Below are positions 1 through 14,900 of a stretch of DNA of 64,000 nt, piece by piece. A program made the position numbers and the translations under genes. Under the pieces are notes generated by a model. That model had not been told where the DNA came from, ran no database searches, and saw only the letters and a list, made by a program, of their open reading frames with translations. Numbering within the stretch: position 1 is the first letter of the stretch; every line of letters starts with the position of its first letter. Source of the DNA: Cornus controversa (taxonomy: Eukaryota > Streptophyta > Magnoliopsida > Cornales > Cornaceae); contig CM048848.1 in assembly GCA_026545225.1 (NCBI GenBank), positions 48,268,306 through 48,332,305 on the forward strand, given 5' to 3'.

Positions 1-157
1 AAGAAAAAAAATCGCAATGATCAAGATTCAAATAGTAAGTCATTATTTTTTTAAAAAAAAAAATTCAAAAAATATAAAATACAAACATTTATAAATATAA
101 AAAATAAGTTAAAAAAAAAGAGAGAAGAGAAAATGTTACAACATATATATCATACAT

Positions 158-660
158 AGGACTGCAACTCGAGTGGGTTGAGCTCAATCTTACATATAAA
201 ATATTTAACCCTAATCTAATCTTAACCTTACTTCCAACCCTAACTACTCAACCCTATCCCAATCCATTCTTAAATTTTTAAACTCAGGTTTGCAACTTGG
301 GTTGAGATTTCGGGTTAAAAAGTTGAGTTAATTCGAATTATCTACATCAATAATCTTTATGTTGAAAATTTAAAGTGATCTGTAATAAGTTTCACATTAG
401 ATTACTCCTAAACACAAACAAAAAAATTTAAGAACTTAATTCAAATTTTTAAAAAATTACAAACAATTTTTTAGAAAATTAATTATCCAAAGTGTTAACA
501 TACAATAAATTAAGATTTAAATAAAGGAAGTTAAAAAGAAAAATGTTATCATAATTTGAATATTATATATAATATATTTAAAATTAAAAAATATATATAA
601 ATAATATTACAATTCGAATTCGGGTTGGGCTCGGCTGCCCAACCCAAGTTGCACCTCTAA
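158..660. mobile_element. Small non-autonomous hAT-like element (MITE)
   Basis: A 503-bp segment is bounded by imperfect inverted ends: the left end reads AGGACTGCAACTCGAGTGGG and the right end, read in reverse complement, TTAGAGGTGCAACTTGGGTT. It is flanked by tcatacat (150-157) and tcatacac (661-668), an 8-bp duplication with one mismatch. An 8-bp target duplication is the hAT hallmark. The interior is AT-rich, has no ORF and carries many short CAACCC/GGGTT motifs near both ends. The boundary base on each side is uncertain. Confidence 0.5.
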
Positions 661-668
661 TCATACAC

Positions 669-2136
669 GAATATAAGAAGAATAAATTTTAAGTAGAGGA
701 AAAGAAAACCGAAGAAAATGAGAAAAAAAGAAAAATAAGAAAACTTTGAAGAAGAAACAAATAGGATTGATTGAAGAAGAGAAATACAAATTTTTTTTTT
801 TTTTTTGAGGGAATCAAAGAAAATGAAGAGCAAAAGAGAAACAAAAGAAAAATTAGAGAGGTTTTTAGAATGGAAAATTTTCGGAAGGATATTTTGTAAA
901 ATCTACCAAATATACATATATAAAAATAAAAAACATATATTGCGGGGCCCAGTCAGGGAACAACTGCCCCAAGCCTTATAAAGTTATAAGCAGCCGATAC
1001 ATACATTAAAGAAACTTAGACAAACTAATTAAACAAAATGACTAAAATTGTTGTGTAGTGATCTAAATCGTATGGAATGGGACCAAGAATAGTGAAATTT
1101 TATGTCATATACACATGTCAAATCAAAAATAATAATTTGAAGGTGGAACGAACTATTTCGATTTTATTTGTATGCGAATCAAATGGTGTGCCTTTATTAC
1201 TGATGTCATGTGATGAAACACGTAAAATTATTTTTAACTTAATTTAATTCGAATTCTCAACCATTACTCTTAAAGGAATTAAGTAGCTGTTGATACCTCA
1301 TTGGCCTTTTGAAATATAATTTAGTGTAGGAAGTCTTAGTTGAAAAGTAAGAGTGTGCTATTTGTTGGGTTTTGAGAACACGTGCAATGTAAGAATTTGC
1401 TTCATCAAAATATCACAAACTTGGTTGACTACTTTGATTTTTAATCATCTTTGTCTAAATTTTCCTTGTCCCCCCCTGCTGTCACCTTCAAATGCAGTGT
1501 ACACAGACATGATCGTCCTAATTTGAGTGTGATATTTATCAACTTTATTACTTATAAAAGTACTTAAAATAGAATGCATTTTTTTGAAAGATGAAAGTGG
1601 AGATGATATTTACTATTTGCATTTTTTTTATATTTGCAACTGGTGTTGACATTTTAGATTTTTATTATTGTAATAAATAATTAAAAAAATTAAATTATGA
1701 CAATTTTAATGAAAATCAATTTAAGAAAAAAAAAATCTTGTCATGAGCCGTATGGCCTAATGGCATTTCATGGTTTCGAGTGCGTAGAGACTTTTTGGTT
1801 CAATTATTTTAAACAGTTTCGGATAATAATAATAAAGATAGTGTCCTTTGAAATAGGTCCCTTTTTAGAGACGTGTTCTCAAAACAAAAAAAAAGGGTGT
1901 CAACAAAATTTTGAATTGTTTTCTATTTTCTGTTTTGTAAAAATAGAAAAACTTTGCTAAAACATTTTTGGCTTATGTTAGCAACACTACAATTTGGTCA
2001 ACAATTCAAATTTGAATAAAAAAAAGGGTGATTTGCAAAAAATCTTGTAAAATATTATCAACTATTAATTGTAACGAATTATTACAAACAGGGACATAAC
2101 ATTAATATTTTTACGACAAAAATGACCTGGGATATA

Positions 2137-2176
<40 letters not shown>

Positions 2177-4540
2177 CAGTTCAACTTATAGGACTAATTA
2201 ATAGTATTTTATAACAGCAACCATTACCCTCCATCCACACGTTTTTCATATTTTAAAGGGTCAATACTCTATTTCTCTTAAGGTTTGAGGTAATTATTGT
2301 GTCTTTAAGATTGAGTAAGACGTTGAAGGTTGCCAACGTGGTTAGGAATGGGATCCGATCATACTTATTCCACCTTTCACCTGACTTGGACGTCTTTCTT
2401 CTTAGATGTCATGCCGAGAACATATTTTGATTGAAGATTGTGTTGATAAGCATTTTTATCATGACCACCATCAATTTCTTGACAACTTAATCAAACCCCT
2501 ATATATTGAATACCACATTCAAAGCCCACCAAATTGTGAAATATATGTTGATTATGAGCTTATGGTAGCCTACTAACAATTTATTGTTATGGTTTGACAA
2601 CTCCAGGTTGGCTTCATATGATTTTCACCCAATTGTTGGCTTAATGTTAAGGTTTAATGGCGCTAAGATGTGCGTGTAGATATATATCAATTAAATGTAA
2701 TGCTATGTTTGGGAACACCGAATCAACGCTCTGAAAATAGAATTGAAGGGTTATGATTGGGAACATCGAATTAGCACTTCAAAAATAAAATTTTTCCAAA
2801 TATCCTCCAATTCCATTTCCATAGTGTTGATTTGGTGTTTTGCTAAATATTCTCTAATTGCCTTTCCAAAGTGCCGATTCAAAGTTCTTAAAACACGACA
2901 TAAGGATATTTTTGTCCAATGAAATTTGGTTAAAGTCATATTATAATGTTAAAATTGTGCTTCGTATAAGAGACTTTTTGATATTTAGTATTTACTCATC
3001 TGACTGACTTAATAGTTGATTAACCAAATGAGTTGTTAGGGTGGTTTTGGATACCTCAAAGAAAGTTGATCACAATTTTTTCAAGTATTTCCATTAGATG
3101 GTGATTACCTTAAACTTCAAGGAGTCAAAAAAAAGTTAGAAAAAATTATTTGTAATATCATTAGTAGGGACTTGTCAGATATGAAGTGAGGGAGTAAAAA
3201 CTCTAAGAGGTTTTTCGACGGAAATGAGAAAAATTATCATGTAATGTTTTGTTTATGTTGCAAAATTACCATAATTGTTTCTAAACTTTATTAAAAAAAT
3301 AATTTAAAATATATTAATTGAGTTCCTTAAAAAAAAAATTGAATTTCTTGATTTTTTTTGTTGGATTTTCTTTTATTAATTAATAAATTAACAAAATATT
3401 AAATATATATATATATATCTATATTATATATATATATATTTTAAATGATTGATTGACGGATAAGGAAGTGTCACGAGTAAAAGATGAAGTCTCGACCGTG
3501 AGTACAGGTGGTGAAAGTTGACCCTTCTACTTCACGTAAAGATGACCTCACATTACCTGATTATCGTCCCCAAATGCACATGTGGCCACAATCCCACATT
3601 TAATTTCTCGTAAACATCGAAATAAACAATTTACACATCACTCCCTTTCTTTTAATTATATTACACAAACCTCCTATCAAATATCTTAATTTGAGAAAAA
3701 GAAATATCCACACTCTCTCTCTCTTCTCCATCCTTCATCTAAGCTTCGAGTCACAAGGGCTCATGGGCAAAACTATAGTATGAATGCAATGAGGGAATCA
3801 TTTAGACCAAAACTCACATGTATTTATCATATGATAATTATGTGATGTACGAAAAATAAGAATTTTTTTAAAAATTCTTAGTAGAACTAATAGGAAACAA
3901 TGGAGATTAATTTAGAATTGGGTTGTGTTTGGTAATGTTTGGAGTTCTGCCTTAAGCTTAAAATGAGATATTGAAAAATAATTTTAAGATCTTGGTTATA
4001 TATATATATATATTTTCTCAAGAGCTCTTCACAATTTTAGTTCAACAAGGCACTTTATGGCTCTAATACATAGATGAAATTCTTCAAAAATATAATTTAT
4101 TTCGAATTATTTTTAAAAAAAATTATTTTGAATTCATAATACATAAAAAGGTACATCTCTCTTCCGACGTTTTCTTATAAATTTTTTGTATTCTATTTAA
4201 TATTAAACCGTTTTGATTGAGATTTTCGTTAGACAATTATTTTTTTAATAAATTAAGCAAGTTAATAAATAATAATTTTAAAAGTAAGTATAATAGAATT
4301 ACATTAGAAGCATGTATTTAAAGTTTTGAACATCGATGAGAAAATCAAAATCTCTCTTTAAAATCACAATTTTGCAATTTAAAAGCTTCAAATTCTTTAC
4401 CCAGTTGAAATCGTCATTTTAGAAACATTGGGGGAGGATTTCATAATTTATATCAATGTGATTTTTTTTTAACTTCGAAAAAGACAAAAGTGAAAAGTAA
4501 GTTTGACAAAAAATTAATAAAATATCCATCACTCACTCAT
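669..4540. other. AT-rich intergenic flank, no gene recognised
   Basis: This stretch holds no ORF that I recognise; the few short ORFs have no family resemblance. It contains (TA)n tracts near 2136-2172 and 3401-3440. A short internal similarity near 2707-2790 repeats the phrase 'tgggaacaycgaat' and may be a decayed repeat. Nothing else stands out. Confidence 0.5.
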
Positions 4541-4697
4541 ATATATATATAAAATATATATTATATATTATATATATATCTATATATATATCTGCAAACA
4601 AATCTCTCTCTCCCCCCTCTTTTTCTCTCTTTGCTGTTCTTCATCCAATTCTTCAACACCTTCCCCTTTCTCTCTCTTTCTTCAATCGATCATTACT
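4541..4697 (+). promoter_or_regulatory. AMY3 core promoter and 5' leader
   Basis: Just upstream of the AMY3 start codon lies a run of TATATA motifs (about 4541-4590) that can supply a TATA box. It is followed by a pyrimidine-rich leader (about 4600-4690, mostly CTCT and TTTC), typical of plant 5' untranslated regions with CT microsatellites. The transcription start cannot be fixed from sequence alone; a start near 4595-4620 is an inference. Confidence 0.4.
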
Positions 4698-4977
4698 ATG
4701 TCGACCATTGCTGTAGAGCCTATCCTTCACCACTGTCGCAGAGAGAGCCCCAACTTTCGCATAAATTCCAAAAATGCCAAACAATCTTTTATAAATTACA
4801 CTCTGAGATCGTTCTCCAATCATAGGAGCTTCTGCAACTTCAAACCTTCTACAGCTCTCCATCTTCGAGCAAGCTCCACCGACACAGCTGTTGTCGAGAC
4901 CTCCGAATCTGCAGAGGTCTTCTTCAAGAAGACATTTCCATTAAATCGAATCGAAAAGGTTCGAACTTTTGTCACTT

Positions 4978-5022
<45 letters not shown>

Positions 5023-5245
5023 GTTTGTATAGATATATGCACGTATATATATGTATGAATATATATTAACATGAACCTTCTGTGCATATGTATATTGATA
5101 AGAAAAGCAAGAAGAATTTTAGGACTTGAGAGGACAAGGTATTTCTATCAGTCGAGGATACATCTTGTTTTCTTTTCTTTTGTTGGTTTATTTAAGTTGA
5201 GCTTTTTAGTTCCTTAAAGTAAAACAGTTGAAAAGTTGAGAATCG

Positions 5246-5294
<49 letters not shown>

Positions 5295-8200
5295 ATTTTT
5301 ACATTTTTTTCTTCTTCTTTTCCTTCCTTATTTCATCCCTTCATTTTTCTCAGCAACCAAGCGAAAATTGATTTAAGTTTGATTGGAGTGTTTATTGATT
5401 GATTTAAAAGAATAGATGGAAGAAGATAATCGAAGGTCAGAAATTTTTATTTTGTATAATGTAGATCCTGAGAAGGAAAAAGAAAAAGAAAAAACTATAT
5501 TTGACCGACTGCAATTTGTTTTCAAAAATTTAGTTGAGTGCTTTTTCGTTTTTTGGGGGCAAAGTAAGGGTGGTGTTTGGATTTGATTAGGGATGTTTAA
5601 GGATTGATTGATTTTGCAGGTAGAGGGAAATATATCTATCAGATTAAATAATGGGAAGGATCAATATAACTGGGAGCTTATCGTGGGATGTAATATTCCC
5701 GGGAAGTGGGTTCTTCACTGGGGAGTAAATTTTGTTGATGAGATTGGCAGGTATGCTTTGCCCTGTAGGTGGCATATGCTTTTAGTTTTGAATTTAATAA
5801 TGGGAATAAACTCGCATAAACGGAACTTGAAGTTATATGTACACAGAATTTGAGTCTGATTCTTCATGATGTTGGGGTGATGTAGTTTCATTTACTGTTC
5901 ATTCCATGATTATCTCATTTTGGAGTTACCATTGCTCAGTGTAATGGTAGAAGCTCGAACAATTAAGTATGTGAATGCACCTTCTAGTTTGAGGGCAGCC
6001 AAGCAAATAGTGTCAAGCTAGGTTTGCACCAAGTCTACCCCTCCAAGGCCTAGCTCCCTCCATTGGCTGGAGCAACTTTGGGTGATGGTGTTTAATTTTT
6101 GACAATCTTGGAATCAATGGTTTCATTCATTTTATTATTCCAATCTTAATGATCAGCTGTGACTGTCTAATGAGTTTTTGATAACTTAAATATTTTCTCT
6201 TTCAAATTTGCAGTGAATGGGATCAACCTCCTCTTGATATGAGACCCCCAGGCTCTATTCCCATTAAGGTTGTGTACGGATAGCTGTGATTGTGTATAAA
6301 GGTTAGAGGTTTTCCTGGCATATTGTAACATATATATTTCTTTTCAGGACTATGCTATTGAGACTCCTTTGAAAAAATCATCTGCAACACCAGAAGGAGA
6401 TACCTTTCACGAAGTGAAGATTGGTTTTAATACCAACAGTGCAATTGCTGTCATAAATTTTGTTTTGAAGGTTTGTTTTTCAGTTACTAGCATTTAATAT
6501 TTTTTCTTCTTTATGTTAGTTATCTCATTTAGGTTCTTTGAAATTAATTTATCTTTATCTATATATTTATTTTCCGGGTGGGTGGCCTGTGTCATTGTAC
6601 AGGATGAGGAAACTGGTGCTTGGTATCAGCACAGAGGGAGAGACTTCAAGGTGCCTCTTATTGACTACCTTCTTGAAGATGACAATACTGTAGGAGCTAA
6701 AAAGGGCGTTGGCATATGGCCAGGTTGGACAACATCTTTTATGCTGCATTCTATTCATCTTGGAGTGCCCTGCTATGGGGTTTGTGCCACTTGTAGCTTG
6801 TTTGATCTTTGTCCAATGGTTGAGAAAACCGTTTTGAATATTCGACTCAACTATAGCCCAGTGTTTTCTGCATTTGTCGAAGAGAGTAGGTCCCTGGATG
6901 AGGTCCTTTTGCTGAAAGGACTGATTTAATGACAGAGAGTAGGTCCCTGTCGAGTCAGTGTCGTTCAGAGTTTTCCTTTTGGTCCAGAATCTAGATGCAT
7001 TTCATTTCTGAGAATAGAAATTTTATCTATTTGGGGTGACTGACTGAATTAACATGCATCAATGCATAAGTTGATGTAATCATCTCCTAACAGTTGCCAC
7101 ATTTTTTCCCCTTTCTTAGTTCTGAGGATGAACTGAGTAACAAACTTTGTTGGTTCCTCTTGAATCCCAGGGGCTTTGGGACCGCTATCCAACATTATCC
7201 GCAACTCAGAAGAAGGTAACCCTAAAGGCAAAGACAGCATCAAGAAAAATAGGCGACTTGAAGGGTTCTATGAAGAACATTCAATTGTAAAAGTTATTCC
7301 ATTTCAAAACTCACTGAGTGTTTCTGCCACGAAATGCCCAGAGACAGCTAAAAATATTCTGCGTATGGAAACTGATCTACCTGGTGACGTTGTTGTTCAT
7401 TGGGGGGTTTGCAAGGATGACGATAAAAAATGGGAAATTCCAGCTGCGCCATATCCAGCTGAAACACTAGTATTCAAAAAGAAGGCTTTGCAGACCCTTT
7501 TACAGGTATAGAATCTAAATAGTAATTTATTAATTTGGACCTAATTGATCTATTATTAACAATGGAAATTTGATAGTCATATTCTTCATTATATACTGTA
7601 CGCATATGTAATATATGTGTCTATCTATGTGTGTGTCTGCATGAAGAGAAAGAAGCACGGTCACTTCTAAGGGGGAGGCGCGCGCACACACACTTATGTC
7701 TTGTACTTGTTATATCTTTCGTTTATGCGATATGGTGATCATAATTATATGATTTGTAAGTTACAGATTTTACTGTTACAGGATATTAAATCTACTTATC
7801 ATAAAACAACATTTGTCATATATAATATAAAATTATATAAGAAATTCATTGTCCCTGTTCTACTTCTTTTGTTGGTGTTAACATGTCTGTGTCGTGTCAG
7901 TGTTTTGTTTCTGTGTTTATGCTTTTTAGTCTTATTTAAGCCACAGAATCTATTTTTACGTTACACTTCTCCTCGACAAGCGAATCTTGTGAGAATCACA
8001 ATCCTTATGACAACAATGAGAGTCTGTTATAATAAGACCTTCAACAAACTTGACATAGTTATAACTATACTAATACGTTCATTTATGGAAATAGTTTCTA
8101 CTGGAAAAGAGACAGAGCTTTTAAACTGGGAAATATAGGGGAACGACTTTTTATCATGTAGAATGAAAACCACTTCCTGCTCAACCCCTCGATTTTAAGA

Positions 8201-8902
8201 AAATAAACACCATTTTTTTTAAATAAACAACATACTATTTATTTTGTTTAGCTGTCTTGGCTAATTAGATGGTTATTCCAACCTGAAGTAAATTTATTCA
8301 GTATAACTTCAAGCCTTGGTCAACCCAAACTCAATCTTAATCTGAACTTGCAGTTTTTGTGTTGGCCCAACTCACTATGCAACATTATCAATATCAATTA
8401 GATGTGGTTGGGATTAAGGCTTTTTGACTTGATATATATTCAACAAAATTTTTGATTGATATATTGATTGTGCTTTTTAATTCATTTTTCTTAATATATA
8501 TGCGCATGTTTGTTCATTCTAATGTATGTCTTGTTTGAGACGATTTTCACACAGCCCAAATCATTGAACCTTTGAAGGACAAGTGGTTTCCTGCTGTAGC
8601 ATTCACTTCCTGCATCGATTTGCTACCTTTTTCAGCTTTGTATTAGCTAATGGTCACAATCTAATAATGAGTAATTAATAAGATTCCACTGTAGATACAA
8701 GGAATAAATTATCAACACAAATAGTATACAACAACCATGAAAAGTATGGAAGCTTTGGTGGATATATTGGAATCCCTTGTCAATATTACAATCTACCCCC
8801 ACTCCCCAAATGACGTATATTAATAGTAAATGATGATTTTGAATAAAAAGTTTTGAAGTGTTAATAGGGGTACTAGTTAATGATTGCAGTAAAATCATGG
8901 AA

Positions 8903-8974
<72 letters not shown>

Positions 8975-11900
8975 GACAAGTATGTGTTGTGAAGGTACAA
9001 AAATTTAATCATATAAATTTGTGGTAGCATGATCAAGTGTAGAAACAGAGTTTAGGGCTATGGTTCATGGAATGTGTGAATTTTTGTAATTGAATTTTTA
9101 TTGAGAGAGAGGTTTAGATAGTGATAGTTTGGACCGGAACCCGAGGCTTTGATAGAGATTCAAGCGAGGCTCGTGATCTAGACCTGGAGGGGAGTGAATA
9201 ATATTATTTTGCAGTCAACTAACTTATCAAATTTTCGTTGATCTTTATTCAATATTCAATTAATTAATCACGCGTCCAATTATGATCACACAAACGCATA
9301 AAGCAGAGACATGATATTTTTTTATGTGAAAAATTCAAACGGGAAAAATCACGGGACCTATTTTAGGCAGATCTAAATCCACTATATGAAAAAGAGGTTA
9401 CAAACTAAGTTAATAGATTCACTCCTCGCTTAGTTTGCTCCGCCATGTACTTCTGATCACCAATGACTAGTGACATCCGATCAAGTTGTTTATTGCGAGT
9501 CACTTGGTTAATGCTCGGATGAATAATCTCAATTCAACCCCCTGCTTTGATCCCTTCAATCACGTATAGTATGCTAATCATGAAGAACCCTAGATTGATT
9601 CTTAAAACTCTCTCTAAAAATATAAATTCTCCCAAGAGTTGAAAGTTCCCATGAGAGATGCCTTAGACTGACTTTAACTCCATGTTTATAGCTAATATAG
9701 GAGATCTATGTAGTATGGTAAGTAAAATTCTTTTAGAATTATGATTTGAATGAGTTTCCAAAAATATAAGTCCTCAAGGTTCGATCGGTTGAGCCTTCAA
9801 TCGAACTATACCAGACACCCTCGCTCGATCGACCCTTCGATTGAGGCTTATTGGATTTGACAGAAAATTTTGGTCTAAAACTCGATCGATACCCACTAGA
9901 TAGTGTTCGATCGATGGCTACTGTTTTGCAGTTTAAAATCCTTTGAAATTCTAAACTTCAAATTAAAAAGCCTTTTTTTTTTCCTTCCCCAAAACAAACG
10001 AAGTTATGGGCCCAACCAAGATCAAACTAGGTTAATTTAGGTCTATCTAAGGTTAATTCGCCTATGGCCTAGTTATGTGATTGAGGATGGAAATCTTACG
10101 CTGTGTTCTTCACAATTCAGTGTCTACCATGCTTCAGTTGATGTACTCGAGCGACTCAAGACACTTTTTTTTTTTGATAAGTAAGATTTGATTAAAAAGG
10201 CGCTCAAAGGGGAGTGCAGGCCAAGGAGAAGCAAGACTAAGAGGGTCTGCTATACAATCAAAGAATCCACAAAAGACATTATATCCCCCACTGATTTACA
10301 ATTCCAACCCTGAACCTAAAAAAAATAAAGTATAAAGAATGGAGAACTTAAGCACCCATGTTGGGACCTCTACTCCATCAAAAGACTGACAATTCCGCTC
10401 ACGCCACAACCCCCACCACAAACAAAGGGGTGCCACCCTCCAAGCATCTCAAACTTGCCTCCTCACTGCACACCCTCTCCAAGCCTCAAGCATGCTCTGC
10501 GGGGATTCCGACATATAATCCAATGGACACCAAAAAGGGCAAAAAGCACAGCCCAACTATCACGAGCTACCACAACAGAAGATGAATAACTGACTCATCA
10601 TCTCTCTTGCACATGCAACACTAATTGACGATGAGCTGACACCTCATTTTCAGATTATCAATAGTTAAAATCCTCCCTAGAACCATTGTCCAACTGAAAA
10701 AGGCCACCTTGAGAATAGTCTTGGTGCGCCACATTGCTTTCCAAGGGAAAAAAGACCTCGGGCAATCATCAACCTCTTATAGATGACCACACCTCGAAAA
10801 TCCCATGGCTAGACTCCATCCAACACCAAGAATTAGGCCCCTCTCCTCCCACCCTCCTGACGGTACAAAGTGGTCAGATGTTCACAAATATCTCCTAGCT
10901 CCCAATCCTGAAAAGGTCTCACAAACTGAATATCCCAAACCAACCTCCCACTATCAAGATGATAGCAGTCAGTCACCAACACCTCCTTGTCCACAACTAT
11001 CCGATAAAAACGCAAATAGGTGGACGCTAGCGGGCTATCCGCACACCACACATCCTTTCAGAAATCAATCCCCCTCTTGCACCTCACCCTAAAACGAATG
11101 TGTTTGGAGAATTCATCTCGCCCCTTCTGGATGTTCTTCCAAACCCCCACCCCAGCAGCCTGCCTCACCTCTGGAGAGCACCACCAATCCCTACATTCCC
11201 CAAACTTACTCACAATGCCCCTTCTCCATAACTTGGATCTATCTGTCCCGAACTTCTATAACCACTTCCCAAGCAAAGCCTTGTTGAACATCTCCAATCT
11301 CTTAATGCCCAACCCGCTTGATTGGAGAGGTCGACAAATTGCTCCCAATTCACAAAATGGTATTTGGGCACATCACTTATACCACCATAGGAAGTTCCAC
11401 TGCAACTTCTCGATTTTCCTCACCACGGAGATAGGAACCTGAAAAAGGGAGAGGTAATAGGTTGTAATATTTAAAAGGGTACTCTTTATAAGAGTTATCT
11501 ACCCCCTTCGAAAGATATTGCTTTTTCCATTAGCTAACCTCCTCACGAACTGCTCCCTGACCGGATCCCAAACTGAAACCCTCCTCAAGTAGGTACCCAG
11601 TGGCAAGCCCAAGTAAACCATAGGGAATGACCCGACACCACACCCCAATATGTAAGCCAACCCAACTATATCCTCCACCTCACCTACCAGAACAATCTTG
11701 CTCTTCTTGAGATTTATCTTCGGCCCAGAGACAACCTGAAAGCAAACCAGGACACATAGCAAATATTTCAGCCGCGCCTCATCTGTGTCATAGAAACAAT
11801 GGTATCATCTGCAAACAAGAGATGATAAATCTCTAGCTGGTTAGGGGAGTCCCTCCCCACTCTGAATCCTTTAATGAGACCCAGCTCTGTGGCCCTCCCC

Positions 11901-14900
11901 ATTAGCTGTTGAGAGCCTTTATCACAAGGATAAAAAGAAACGGAGACAATGGATCCCCCTATTGCAGCCCTTGTAAGCTATCAAAAAATTCCAACGAAGA
12001 CCCATTGATCAACACTGAGAATTTGACTGTAGAGATGCAAAACCATATCCATCGCCTTTAGGTTTCCCTGAATCCCATCCTCCCCAAATTGTACAACAGG
12101 AAGCTCTAACTGACGTGGTCATAAGCCTTTTCTACATCCAGCTTGCACACCACTCCCGAAACCCCACTAGACAATCTGGAGTCCACACACTCGCTAGCAA
12201 TCAAGACAGAATCCAAAATTTGCCTCCCTCCAACAAAGGTATTCTGAGATTCTGAAACCATCCCATCAATAACTCCCCTTAGTTGCAAGACTAGGACTTT
12301 AGCTACTAGCTTATACATGCTCCCCACAAAGTTAATAGGTCTACAATCCTTCACATTTGTAGCTCCACCCTTCTTGGGGATAAGGGCAATGAAGGAGGCA
12401 TTCCAACTCTTCTCAAAGCTACCATAAGAGTGGAAATGATGAAAGGCTGCTAAAATATCTCCTTTAACCACATCCCAATTCTGTTGAAAGAATCCCATAG
12501 TGAAACCATCCGGATCTGGAGCCTTGCCCTTGTTGCAGCTGTTTAGGGCCGTCAGAACCTCCTCCTCCCCAAAAGGCCTCTCCAACCTTTGTCTATCCTC
12601 ATCTGAGATGCTAGCAAATTGCAAGCCATCTAGCTAAGGCCTTTGCTAACCACCATCTACTCTAAAAGCTTAATTTGTTAGAGAGGGTGTAACTTAAATA
12701 TATAAATCCTTCAACAGCCTCCAATCAGCTCCCTTTGAATACAGTCTGAAAGAAGTGATACCCCTGCTTCCTTGCACAACAACTCTCCATGAACACAGAT
12801 TCTTCCAATGTGATTTCTCCTCTGGTGAGCATTAGTCATACGATGGAAGAATTTCGTGTTACTATCCCCGTCCTTGAGCCACAAGGCTCTAGACTTTTGA
12901 TGCCATGCTTTGATACATTATAACACAAGTTTTGAGTAGGAACATGCCAACACATGACTCGTATACCTAATGGATAGTAAAGGCCTACGAGAGTTTATAT
13001 TACACATAACCCAGTGCAACATGACAGGAGGAAACCCATTATGGTAAATAGGGACTTTATAAGTGAGATAAGAATGCAGGTCTTATTTCTACACTGTACA
13101 CGAGGACAAGAGACCAACTTGGGGACATTTGACTAGAAGAATGAAGTGTTATTTTCAATTCTATTTTCAGCAAGCTGTGCATGAGGGATACCCTTGTACA
13201 TTCAAGGGAGAATTTTAACAGATAAGAAGTCGTGTAAGGAAAGAACTACTGTAATTTTGCCCTTGTCTATTATAAATACTATTATTCAGAGGGAATACAT
13301 TTTCTCATTGCAGTTCGTTTCTCTTTTTATAGCAGGAAAGGTCTTGGGTCCAAATTTGATTGTCTCACATGCAGTGGGCATATTGATGATATAAATACTT
13401 ACACCCTCTCTGAGCTTATGCTTTTGAGCATATTGATGAAATAATTAAACTGATTTGTATAAAGAATTTCCAGCTGCAAGCACACCAAATCTTGTAATTT
13501 GCACGAAGAAGATCTCACAAACTGACTTTCTTGTTCACTTGAGAAGTTGCAAGGTTAATTAAAGACAAACAACTGTAGACAAACTCAAAGCTTCTTCGTT
13601 TCCGAAGGAGTAGGACAGTAGGTGAACTTGTATGCCTTTTGATTAAGAATGCCCTGCAGATATCCTTGAAAAGATTCAGATTGCAACTTTTGTTTCCCTT
13701 TTCCTTATAATCTGGTAGAATATCAAAAATTTATACAAAGTTTTCCACTAATGTAAAACTTAGGTCCATTTTAATGCCTTAGAAATATACTAGGAAGCAC
13801 TTAAAGGATTTTCTTTTCTCTCTCTCTTCTATTTTGCAGAACAATGTGAACTTTCAAGGAAGTTCTGTATTAATATTAGTTAAAGAGAACCTGAATTATA
13901 ATTATTCTTTCAACAAAAAAAATGTGCATCACACTCTGAAACTGACCAAAATTTTCTGGTCAAGAATGGCTGTCTTTTTTCTTGTTCTCATTTATGCGTT
14001 ACTTGTGCATACTGCTTTGCAGCATAAAGAGGATGGACATGGTAGTTGGGGATTATTTACGTTAGATGAAGGATTTCTGGCGTTCCTGTTTGTGCTCAAG
14101 ATAAAAGAAAACACTTGGTTGAATTTTATGGGAAATGACTTCCACATACCTCTTTCAAGTTCAAGTGGCTTGCACCCTCAATCTAGAAATGATCAATCTG
14201 AAAGTCAGGGAGAGAAGGAATTTTCCGAAGGAGAGACATCACCTTCTTCACTGACAACAGGAGAAAAAGACCAAACTGATGGAATCATCAATGAAATAAG
14301 GAATCTAGTGATTGGAATTTCCTCCGAGAAGAGACAAAATACAAAAAGCAAAGAAGCACAAGAAAGCATTCTTCAAGAAATTGAAAAGCTGGCCGCGGAA
14401 GCCTATAGCATCTTCAGAAGCTCTATTCCGACGTTTTCAGAAAAAGTATCTGAGGCCCCACTAACAAAACCCCCTACAAAAATATGTTCAGGAACAGGCT
14501 CAGGTTTTGAGATTCTGTGCCAAGGATTTAACTGGGAGTCTCATAAATCTGGAAGATGGTATATAGAGCTCCAAGAAAAAGCTGCAGAATTATCTTCACT
14601 TGGTTTCACAGTTGTCTGGTTACCTCCACCCACAGAATCTGTATCACCTGAAGGCTACATGCCAAAGGATTTATATAACTTGAATTCCAGGTAATATTGT
14701 ATTATATACAAAGATATTTCTACACATTCTCAATGCTTATTTTTCAAAACTAATACTTCACTTTATCTTTTGAAAGAAAATAAAGAAAGATGCACAATAT
14801 TGTATTGTCTTTGGATGAACAACCTAGAAAATCTGACTTGCTTCCTTGTCAACCTCATTATCATGATTATTCTATTGCTATCAAATGGTTTTTGCTATAA

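Noticed and set aside
8647..9036. - strand frame of 129 codons
   Set aside because: Largely translated microsatellite ([10 protein letters not shown]); no family.
13834..14022. Open frame in front of AMY3 exon 7
   Set aside because: It is open by chance; exon 6 joins in phase to 14023 after a good acceptor, and family similarity starts there.
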